Assembly (NCBI GenBank): GCA_004525825.1
Contig: SPBY01000278.1
Location: forward strand, 1 to 5,178
Source: Bacteroidia bacterium
GTDB lineage: Bacteria > Bacteroidota > Bacteroidia > Bacteroidales > GCA-2748055
Direction of reading: 5' to 3'
DNA length: 5,178 bases
Shown: positions 1-5,178 of the stretch, piece by piece
Layout: each line of letters starts with the position of its first letter
Position numbering within the stretch: the stretch's first letter is position 1
Position numbers and translations under genes: made by a program
The notes under the pieces: model-generated
What the model was told of the DNA's origin: nothing
Databases searched by the model: none
The model's input: only the letters and a program-made list of their open reading frames with translations

Positions 1-800
1 GAAAGGGCCAGTGTAAAGGCCCAGAAGGCCATGGTCTTCCTGGCTTCCTTCAGTGTAAAATCATGATCGGGAAGGCTGGGAGGTCTTTGGCGCCTCTTCC
101 GTTCCTTCATCTTTCCATCGGCCACCAATCCACAATCCTCAGGATTGTCCCTGAATACAAGCAATACAAAGACCGCAAATATCACCCCGACAAGCACTGC
201 AAGAAAGATCCATGCGCCCCTCCATTCAAGCCGGTCAATGATCTGGCTCAGTATTTTTGGTGCCACGGAAAAGCCCAGGGCAGAGAAAATTCCAAGTACC
301 GCATTGGCCAGTCCCCGCCTCCGGTTGAACCATTTCATTACCATGTTTCTCGAAACCATGGTCAACAGCCCCTGGCCAAAGAAGCGGATGCCCCAGAAGC
401 CAATGGCTAGCAGTATGAAAGTGGAAAGAATGGGGGAAAGTAGGCGAGAGTTTACCATGGCATCCACCAGGCGGTCCACCCGGGTCAGGTAGACCAGCAT
501 CAGGCCCAGCATCACCCCCGAAATAAAAGACATTACACGGGCACCATGTTTATCATATAGTTTTCCAGCTCTTGTAATCATCAAGCCCGACGACAGGGTC
601 CCCACCAGGTAGGCCAGGCTCAGATTGTTCCGGTTTATCTGCAAATCAGATAACAGGTTCTCGGTAAATACCGACACTCCCATGGTCTGTCCCGGGATGC
701 TCATTAAGATTCCAATGGTTCCGGCCGCCAGGATGACCCAGCCATAAAAGAAGGGGATTTTCGAGGGAGGAAAGGGTTTGTTACAGCGCCTCTTCATCAT
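1..800 (-). CDS. MFS transporter, N-terminal part (runs off the left edge)
   Basis: An open frame of 266 complete codons runs from ATG at 800 to the window edge with no stop. The product is an inner-membrane Major Facilitator Superfamily carrier; the visible part holds six membrane segments (roughly residues 17-37, 60-80, 88-107, 125-147, 164-185 and 194-216), a basic cytoplasmic loop (about 217-255) and the start of segment 7. MFS motif A lies between segments 2 and 3 (GKLYDKHGAR, residues 79-88). Segment 1 ends in a SIPGQTMGVSVFT stretch (residues 34-46) that I recognise from a widespread MFS subgroup of unassigned substrate. A basic WFNRRRGLANA loop (157-167) precedes segment 5. Two ATG codons are adjacent (800 and 797); I took the first. 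There is no clear Shine-Dalgarno sequence. It is divergent from the nitronate monooxygenase-like gene. The substrate cannot be told; the MFS assignment is firm, and about a third of the protein is missing. Confidence 0.9.
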   Translation of the reverse strand, partial: MMKRRCNKPFPPSKIPFFYGWVILAAGTIGILMSIPGQTMGVSVFTENLLSDLQINRNNLSLAYLVGTLSSGLMITRAGKLYDKHGARVMSFISGVMLGLMLVYLTRVDRLVDAMVNSRLLSPILSTFILLAIGFWGIRFFGQGLLTMVSRNMVMKWFNRRRGLANAVLGIFSALGFSVAPKILSQIIDRLEWRGAWIFLAVLVGVIFAVFVLLVFRDNPEDCGLVADGKMKERKRRQRPPSLPDHDFTLKEARKTMAFWAFTLAL

Positions 801-866
801 ATAAAGATAGAATCAAATTACATATTTCATCCCTTTCAGTGTAAATTCACCCCAAAGCATCATCAC

Positions 867-880
867 CTATTAATTCATAG
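867..880. promoter_or_regulatory. 14-bp near-perfect palindrome, possible operator
   Basis: CTATTAATTCATAG reads as CTAT-T-AATT-C-ATAG: six of its seven base pairs match, with one mismatch (T871/C876). It ends two bases before the TACATTTG box of the nitronate monooxygenase-like gene, in the spacer where a repressor would block RNA polymerase. Short A/T-rich palindromes arise by chance, so the operator role is inference. Confidence 0.3.
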
Positions 881-882
881 AG

Positions 883-890
883 TACATTTG
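883..890 (+). promoter_or_regulatory. Bacteroidota-type -7 box (TACATTTG)
   Basis: TACATTTG matches the Bacteroidota -7 consensus TAnnTTTG at every fixed position. It ends only 5 bases before the ATG at 896, so a transcript from it would begin at or next to the start codon. No TTTG is seen about 20 bases upstream. It is either a leaderless promoter or a chance match. Confidence 0.4.
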
Positions 891-895
891 ACACC

Positions 896-1969
896 ATGAA
901 AATGAAATCACTGAAAATAGGAGACTTAGAAATACATGTCCCCATCATCCAGGGAGGGATGGGCATTGGTATATCACTCTCCAAACTGGCTTCTGCTGTG
1001 GCCAACATGGGGGGTGTAGGGATAATTTCCACCGTGGGCATCGGCATGACCGGCCAGCAAAGCAACCTGAGCTGGAAGAAGGCGAATATTGAAGGAGTCA
1101 GACGGGAAATCCGCAAAGCGCGTGAATTGAGCAGCGGGGTACTGGGAGTAAACGTCATGGCTGTGCTGACCGATTTTTCGGACCTGGTGAAGACCTCCAT
1201 TGAGGAAGGCATTGATATCATTTTCTCCGGCGCCGGACTTCCCCTGGATCTGCCCTCCTACCTGGTGAAGGGTCAGAAGACCATGCTGGTCCCCATTGTT
1301 TCATCAGGTCGGGCAGCAAACATCATCACCCAGAAATGGAAGCAGAATTATGACTACCTGCCCGATGCCTTCGTGGTGGAAGGCCCCAAAGCAGGAGGCC
1401 ACCTGGGATTTAAGTCAGAAGCCCTTCAGGATGTGAGCAACAAACTGGAAAATCTCGTGGATGAAGTAGTTAAAGTGGCCCAGGAGATCAAGGAAAAGTT
1501 CAATAAGGAGGTACCCGTCATAGCAGCGGGAGGATTGTTTACCGGCAAGGATATCCACAGCATCATGAAAAGGGGAGCCACTGGCGTACAACTTGGAACC
1601 AGGTTTGTGGCCACCGAAGAATGCGATGCATCCCAGGAGTTCAAGCAGGCCGTGGTTGATGCCAACGAAAAAGATATTCAGATCATTAAAAGCCCGGTGG
1701 GCATGCCCGGGAGAACCATTTTTAACCGCTTCCTCCAGGAAGCAGAGGATGGACAGAGACGTCCTACGGGCTGCAAACACAACTGCCTCCGGTCCTGCAA
1801 TCCCAAAACAACCATGTATTGCATCGCCGATGCCCTGTTTTCCGCATTTAAGGGAAACTTTGCAGACGGATTTGCTTTTGTAGGTTCCAACGCAGGAAGG
1901 GTAAATAAAATCACCACCGTGAAGGAGATTTTCACCGAATTGCAGGAAGAGTACAATCTGGCCAGGTAA
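896..1969 (+). CDS. Nitronate monooxygenase family FMN-dependent oxidoreductase
   Basis: This is a 357-residue cytoplasmic TIM-barrel flavoprotein of the nitronate monooxygenase (2-nitropropane dioxygenase) / FabK-like family, which oxidises alkyl nitronates or, in FabK relatives, reduces enoyl-ACP. Family signatures in order are the N-terminal IIQGGMGIGIS (17-27), the GPKAGGHLG segment with the likely catalytic His169 (163-171), the phosphate-binding VIAAGGLFTG (208-217), and GVQLGTRFVATEE (230-242). A C-terminal extension carries four cysteines, 293, 297, 301 and 309 (C-x3-C-x3-C-x7-C), ending in YCIADAL. I recall similar cysteine tails in a subset of bacterial homologues; plain FabK lacks them. 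The frame has a stop at 878-880, so only ATG 896 or 902 can be the start near the N-terminal motif; I chose 896. There is no Shine-Dalgarno sequence. It ends 17 bases from the convergent esterase gene. Family is firm; substrate is not, and FabK activity is less likely. Confidence 0.9.
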   Translation: MKMKSLKIGDLEIHVPIIQGGMGIGISLSKLASAVANMGGVGIISTVGIGMTGQQSNLSWKKANIEGVRREIRKARELSSGVLGVNVMAVLTDFSDLVKTSIEEGIDIIFSGAGLPLDLPSYLVKGQKTMLVPIVSSGRAANIITQKWKQNYDYLPDAFVVEGPKAGGHLGFKSEALQDVSNKLENLVDEVVKVAQEIKEKFNKEVPVIAAGGLFTGKDIHSIMKRGATGVQLGTRFVATEECDASQEFKQAVVDANEKDIQIIKSPVGMPGRTIFNRFLQEAEDGQRRPTGCKHNCLRSCNPKTTMYCIADALFSAFKGNFADGFAFVGSNAGRVNKITTVKEIFTELQEEYNLAR

Positions 1970-1986
1970 GCCAACTTTCTAACTAT

Positions 1987-2766
1987 CTAAATCGCCTCCA
2001 GCCAGGTATTTGCCATTAGCTGTGCCCCGGCCATGGAGGGGTGTACCCCATCGTTGGCCCAGTAAGTTGGATGGGCCACTTCTATGGCCTTGTTAAAGGC
2101 ATCCTGAAAAGGTACCCAGGTGGCTTCAAATTCATCCGATATCTTCCTGGCAATCTCCTGGTAGGCGCTGAAAGGCTCCAGCCATGTCTCATCCACTGCT
2201 TCTGTTCCGGTAAGGATGAAGGGCTGGCAAATGACCAGTTTGATTTCAGGAAAGGCTTCCCGGGTCCGCTCCAGTAGCTTGCGAAAATCATAAGCATAGA
2301 TCTCTGGGGTACCATCGTAATTCCCGTTCCGGAAATGCCAGTAGTCATTCACCCCAATAAGAATACTCAGCACATTTGGTTTCAGATTGATACAGTCATT
2401 GTCCCAGCGATCTGCCAGCTGGTAGACCTTATTGCCGCTGATGCCCCGGTTATAGATGGTCAGCTCCTTGGCTGCCAGTGCTTCCAGTAGCCAGGAGGCA
2501 GTGAGGTGAGCATACCCACCTCCAAATGAGCCCGCATTATTGGGAAGCTCTCTTTTCTTATTCCTTCCGGCATCGGTGATGGAATCGCCCTGGAAAAGGA
2601 CCACATCGCCCTTTGAGAAGAAGTTATCGATCCTGCTAATGGAGGATTCGCTTGAACAGGAATTTGCCAGCAGGGGCATTCCCGCAATGGCAGCGGTACC
2701 AATACCTGCATTTTTAAAAAAGCCTCTTCTGGAGATATTCTGACCTTTGTGCTCTGAACGTTTCAT
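1987..2766 (-). CDS. Tat-exported SGNH/GDSL hydrolase, probable carbohydrate acetyl esterase (Axe2-like)
   Basis: The product has 259 residues from ATG 2766. The N-terminus has a twin-arginine signal (SRRGFFK, 12-18), a short hydrophobic stretch (19-34) and LLANSC, where Cys37 could be a lipid-anchored residue, though ANSC is a loose lipobox. The mature part shows the SGNH blocks: GDSITD with nucleophile Ser62 (60-65), NRGISGN (107-112) with the oxyanion-hole Gly, IGVND (137-141) with Asn140, and DGVH with Asp239 and His242. Block order and wording (GDSITD.GR, GISGN, IGVND, VHPS.AG) resemble the Geobacillus acetylxylan esterase Axe2, so removal of acetyl groups from plant or microbial polysaccharide, in the periplasm or at the membrane, is the best inference. 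The frame could extend to a TTG at 2811, but that would put 15 residues before the Tat signal and overlap the likely promoter, so I prefer 2766. It diverges from the aldo/keto reductase. Confidence 0.88.
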   Translation of the reverse strand: MKRSEHKGQNISRRGFFKNAGIGTAAIAGMPLLANSCSSESSISRIDNFFSKGDVVLFQGDSITDAGRNKKRELPNNAGSFGGGYAHLTASWLLEALAAKELTIYNRGISGNKVYQLADRWDNDCINLKPNVLSILIGVNDYWHFRNGNYDGTPEIYAYDFRKLLERTREAFPEIKLVICQPFILTGTEAVDETWLEPFSAYQEIARKISDEFEATWVPFQDAFNKAIEVAHPTYWANDGVHPSMAGAQLMANTWLEAI

Positions 2767-2807
2767 GGAACTTGTCTGGTTTATGGCTTGATCTGTTAAT
2801 TGAAATC

Positions 2808-2840
2808 CCAAGGTAATAAATTCCCCCTTTTAAGGACAAA
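2808..2840 (-). promoter_or_regulatory. Probable promoter of the esterase gene
   Basis: On the minus strand, TTTG (2840-2837) is followed after 21 bases by TACCTTGG (2815-2808). The second matches the Bacteroidota -7 box TAnnTTTG at all but one fixed position, and the spacing suits the -33/-7 arrangement. Transcription would start near 2802, leaving a leader of roughly 35 bases before ATG 2766. That makes the TTG at 2811 unusable as a start. Confidence 0.45.
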
Positions 2841-2845
2841 TCCAT

Positions 2846-2853
2846 TATCTTAG
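2846..2853 (+). promoter_or_regulatory. Weak candidate -7 box for the aldo/keto reductase
   Basis: TATCTTAG differs from TAnnTTTG at one fixed position and lies 12 bases before the ATG at 2866. No TTTG is seen at the -33 position. It lies within a few bases of the esterase -33 element (2837-2840), so the two promoters would compete for polymerase. A small inverted repeat, CCTT-TT-AAGG (2826-2835), lies between them. Confidence 0.2.
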
Positions 2854-2865
2854 AAAGAAAAAAAG

Positions 2866-3840
2866 ATGAAATACCGCAAATTTGGTAATACCGGCCTGAA
2901 AGTTTCAGAGATTGGATTCGGGGCCTGGGCCATAGGAGGAAGCTGGGGTGACCAGCGTGAACAGGACTCCCTGGAAGCATTGGAAACTGCCCTGGACCGG
3001 GGAGTAAATTTTATCGATACGGCTGCCGGATATGGCAATGGGAAATCGGAAAGGATTATCGGGGAGTTTCTGAAATCCAGGTCCGAAACCGTATATGTCT
3101 GCACCAAAACTCCCCCGGCAGAGGGCAAATGGCCCCCCTCTCCCTACTGCAGGATAGAGGAGCGCTACTCTGAAAAATACCTGCGTGAAAATGTGGAGGA
3201 GCGACTTAGCAAGCTTCAGATCGAAAGCCTGGATGTTTTGCTGCTGCATACCTGGACCAGGGCCTGGAACGACCGACCCATTGCCCTGGAGATTCTTCAG
3301 AAAATGAAATCGGAAGGACTGATAAAGCAGATTGGCATCTCTACCCCCGAGCACGACCAAAACTGTGTGATCCAGCTGATGCGGGATGGGATGGTAGATG
3401 TGCTGCAGGTCATCTACAACATCTTTGAACAGGAGCCGGCAGCCCAGCTCTTTCCTGTGGCAGTGGAAACCGGGACGGGCATCATCGTAAGGGTGGCTTT
3501 TGACGAAGGCGTACTCACCGGTAAATACACCGGCAATGAGACCTTTGGACCAGGTGATTTCAGAAGCAACTATTTTGCCGGGGACCGGCTGGAGCGGGGA
3601 GTGAAGCGAACCGAAAAAATCAAAAAGGAGTTTCAGAAAAGTGCTTACTCCATGCCTGAACTGGCCCTGAAGTTTGCCCTTACACATGAGGCAGTGTCCA
3701 CCGTGATCCCCGGGATCAGAAACCGGAACCAGGCTGTTCAGAATACGGCCATCTCAGAACTTCCGGAGATTTCAGAAGACATGATGCTCAGGCTTCAGGA
3801 CCACAGCTGGAACCGTGGATTCTGGTACGGGGGGAAATAG
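2866..3840 (+). CDS. Aldo/keto reductase
   Basis: This is a 324-residue cytoplasmic NAD(P)H-dependent oxidoreductase of the aldo/keto reductase superfamily, near the usual family length. The catalytic tetrad is visible: Asp51 and Tyr56 (FIDTAAGYGNGKSE, 49-62), Lys81 (VCTK, 78-81) and His128 (LLLHTW, 125-130). The N-terminus (RKFGNTGLKVSEIGFG) forms the opening hairpin and first barrel strand. The cofactor-binding end is STVIPGIRNRNQAVQN (278-293). Between Lys81 and His128 there is a Pro/Trp/Tyr-rich loop (PPAEGKWPPSPYC, 83-95) and an HTWTRAWN stretch (128-135), which I associate with a subgroup common in Bacteroidota and related bacteria with no assigned substrate. The ATG at 2866 follows an A-rich leader (AAAGAAAAAAAG) typical of this phylum and fits the family N-terminus. 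It diverges from the esterase gene and ends 11 bases from the convergent lipoprotein gene. A sugar or aldehyde substrate is possible but not shown. Confidence 0.93.
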   Translation: MKYRKFGNTGLKVSEIGFGAWAIGGSWGDQREQDSLEALETALDRGVNFIDTAAGYGNGKSERIIGEFLKSRSETVYVCTKTPPAEGKWPPSPYCRIEERYSEKYLRENVEERLSKLQIESLDVLLLHTWTRAWNDRPIALEILQKMKSEGLIKQIGISTPEHDQNCVIQLMRDGMVDVLQVIYNIFEQEPAAQLFPVAVETGTGIIVRVAFDEGVLTGKYTGNETFGPGDFRSNYFAGDRLERGVKRTEKIKKEFQKSAYSMPELALKFALTHEAVSTVIPGIRNRNQAVQNTAISELPEISEDMMLRLQDHSWNRGFWYGGK

Positions 3841-3851
3841 AACCAGATCCT

Positions 3852-5093
3852 TCAGTGCACAGGCATCACCTTCAGCTGCTCTTCAACTATCTTAGCAGGA
3901 GTGACAGGCTGGCCTTTGAAAATCAGCTGGCTGGCACCAATGAAAACAGGGCGCAAGGGTTCACGGACCGGGTTTGAAAGCCATTCCAGAAAGCGGCTGG
4001 CAGAGGGGTAATTCAGGAACTGCATCAGGTATTCTTTGCCATTTTCGTGCTTGACTTTCAATGCAATCCTCTCTTCCTGCTCCACACCTATACAGTAAAA
4101 TCCAGGGAGGTAATCCTGTTTGGTGAAAAGTGGCACCCGCTTATGCACCGTGCCCTCATAATATTCCACCTTATCGTCCCATTCAGCATAGGTGAGCCAG
4201 CCCGATTGCACATGGCGGTAGATATATTCCAAGGTGAGTTTGGCAAAAAGTGTATCAGGGGCCAACTCCAGGGCAGGTACCAATACATCATTGAATTGAA
4301 TCACCATCCCTCCGGAATCCGAGAAAAATGGCACCACCACCCTTTCCGGAAAACCTCCAAACTCCAAGGAAATATCGGCAGAAATGTTCCCCGTCAGATC
4401 CGTTCCGCGGGTACCTTCCTCCTCCAGCACCACCTGGGTTTCGCTGAGGCTGCCATTTAGTTTCAGGTATCTGGTTTCAATCACCTGCTTTTCACTTCGG
4501 TTCAGAGAAGCCTTGCCGCTCAAATCGACACCCCCCGGATCTCCACTAGCATCCAGCTCGAGGCTCCTGGAAAAGCTCACATCAGCTATTTCCACCTCCC
4601 CGTACTCTGTGGCATACCGGTTCCACCGGGTAAATCTCAGATTATTCTCCTCCGGAATCTCAAGGGTGAGCTTCAGGTACTCGATCCGGTCAGCAGGAGA
4701 AAAACGACCTGCCGAATCATTTATCCTGGGATAGTCACGCTGCTTGTTAATTGAAAACACCATCAGGAGCTCCTTCCTCGTAAAAACCTCCGCTGGGGAA
4801 TCTCCACTTAGCTGATAATTCCTGCTCATGGCATTCATGAACTGGGCATTGTCGGGATACCTTTCATCCAGAATCTGAACCAGGCGTGTCTGCGCATTAG
4901 CACTCAGGTTCCACAGGTTCATTTCCTGCTGAGGGACCGACTCCGCGGCTAGCCTGGAGCTAAATAGTTCCACATCCACCAGGGCATTGTCCGTTCCCCT
5001 GTAATCGGCCGATTTGAATCGTTTCACTGAGGTACAAGCGGTAAGCAACAAGAGCAATAACAGTCCCGCAAGAAGGAGTATCTTATTTCTCAT
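3852..5093 (-). CDS. Lipoprotein of unknown function, 413 residues
   Basis: I do not recognise this protein. It starts MRNK, followed by a leucine-rich hydrophobic core and a textbook lipobox LTAC, with Cys20 as the lipidated residue; Thr21-Ser22 follow, so it is probably carried to the outer membrane. Residues 35-115 look helical. The rest alternates short polar and hydrophobic stretches typical of beta structure, with few cysteines (only 20 and 334). Two similar segments, GVDLSG (188-193) and GTDLTG (230-235), lie 42 residues apart and may mark a beta-hairpin duplication. The C-terminal part is rich in aromatics (YIYRHVQSGWLTYAEWDD, 290-307). No catalytic motif is apparent. ATG 5093 is chosen because the signal peptide begins there; it has only a weak AACAAG upstream. 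If the fragment at the right edge is real, the two genes lie 26 bases apart and are probably co-transcribed. A structural or envelope role is a guess. Confidence 0.85.
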   Translation of the reverse strand: MRNKILLLAGLLLLLLLTACTSVKRFKSADYRGTDNALVDVELFSSRLAAESVPQQEMNLWNLSANAQTRLVQILDERYPDNAQFMNAMSRNYQLSGDSPAEVFTRKELLMVFSINKQRDYPRINDSAGRFSPADRIEYLKLTLEIPEENNLRFTRWNRYATEYGEVEIADVSFSRSLELDASGDPGGVDLSGKASLNRSEKQVIETRYLKLNGSLSETQVVLEEEGTRGTDLTGNISADISLEFGGFPERVVVPFFSDSGGMVIQFNDVLVPALELAPDTLFAKLTLEYIYRHVQSGWLTYAEWDDKVEYYEGTVHKRVPLFTKQDYLPGFYCIGVEQEERIALKVKHENGKEYLMQFLNYPSASRFLEWLSNPVREPLRPVFIGASQLIFKGQPVTPAKIVEEQLKVMPVH

Positions 5094-5119
5094 CTTGTTA
5101 TATTTAGGCTTTACAAGGG

Positions 5120-5178
5120 TTAGTCCCTGAAAACCATGGCTACAATGCTGTCGGGATGCTCGGCACAGCTAATCTCCA
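5120..5178 (-). CDS. Possible C-terminal end of a further gene (18 codons)
   Basis: One minus-strand frame is open from the right edge to a TAA at 5122-5120 and reads EISCAEHPDSIVAMVFRD. The other two frames contain stops within this stretch. The composition looks protein-like, and the stop lies 26 bases before the lipoprotein ATG, as expected for operon neighbours. No promoter box is evident in the gap (5094-5119). Eighteen codons are too few to name a family, and an open stretch this short can arise by chance. Confidence 0.35.
   Translation of the reverse strand, partial: EISCAEHPDSIVAMVFRD

Larger units (their letters stand above)
801..895. promoter_or_regulatory. Divergent intergenic region, transporter / nitronate monooxygenase
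   Basis: These 95 bases lie between two divergent start codons and must carry both promoters. On the plus side there is a clean TAnnTTTG box (883-890) and a palindrome (867-880), listed separately. On the minus side only imperfect boxes are visible: TATCTTTA at 809-802, a 7/8 match ending one base before the transporter ATG, and TAATTTG further upstream, one base short of the consensus. No TTTG -33 element is well placed for either gene. I see no riboswitch or small ORF here. Confidence 0.6.

Noticed and set aside
63..492. Plus-strand open frames opposite the transporter (63-410 and 145-492).
   Set aside because: They are antisense to a clear MFS coding frame and their products have no recognisable features.
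9..845. CAGTGTAAA occurs three times (9-17, 51-59, 837-845), suggesting a repeated binding site.
   Set aside because: Two copies encode Phe-Thr-Leu inside the transporter in the same frame, and the flanks of the three differ. Coincidence is the simpler explanation.
1958..2005. CTGGC (1958-1962) and GCCAG (2001-2005) as arms of a terminator hairpin.
   Set aside because: The arms are 5 bases with a 38-base loop and no T-run on either strand.
1961..2008. Direct repeat GCCAGGTA at 1961-1968 and 2001-2008 flanking a gene junction, like a target-site duplication or attachment site.
   Set aside because: Both copies are in coding sequence of intact genes, only 8 bases long, with nothing inserted between them.
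2905..3687. A 260-residue minus-strand open frame inside the aldo/keto reductase.
   Set aside because: The opposite strand encodes a complete enzyme with its catalytic tetrad; the antisense product has low-complexity composition and no motif.
5147..5171. Inverted arms GCTGT / ACAGC near the right edge as a hairpin or regulatory element.
   Set aside because: Five-base arms with a long loop, probably inside the end of a coding frame, with no T-run.

Overview
The window looks like ordinary chromosomal DNA from a member of the Bacteroidota. The signs are near-absent Shine-Dalgarno sequences, A/T-rich leaders, one clean and one near match to the Bacteroidota -7 box (TAnnTTTG), a Tat-type signal with a possible lipobox, and a clear lipoprotein signal. 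Protein style also fits that phylum. Genus cannot be told from the sequence. There are no RNA genes, CRISPR arrays, insertion sequences, phage genes or broken genes.

Layout. At 1-800 (minus) is the N-terminal two thirds or so of an MFS transporter that runs off the left edge. A 95-base divergent intergenic region (801-895) separates it from a nitronate monooxygenase-like FMN enzyme (896-1969, plus). That gene converges, after a 17-base gap, with a Tat-exported SGNH/GDSL esterase resembling acetylxylan esterase Axe2 (1987-2766, minus). A second divergent region (2767-2865) separates the esterase from an aldo/keto reductase (2866-3840, plus). The reductase converges, after an 11-base gap, with a 413-residue lipoprotein of unknown function (3852-5093, minus). 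The last 85 bases hold the lipoprotein's leader and perhaps the last 18 codons of another minus-strand gene, which would be its operon partner.

The genes alternate in strand, so most are probably transcribed singly from two shared divergent promoter regions. No common pathway is evident: the esterase suggests deacetylation of carbohydrate in the envelope or periplasm, while the two oxidoreductases are cytoplasmic with unknown substrates. I see no convincing new multi-gene system. The points most worth checking are the four-cysteine motif in the nitronate monooxygenase-like protein, the promoter box lying 5 bases before its start codon next to a 14-bp palindrome, the start site and export route of the esterase, and the unrecognised lipoprotein.
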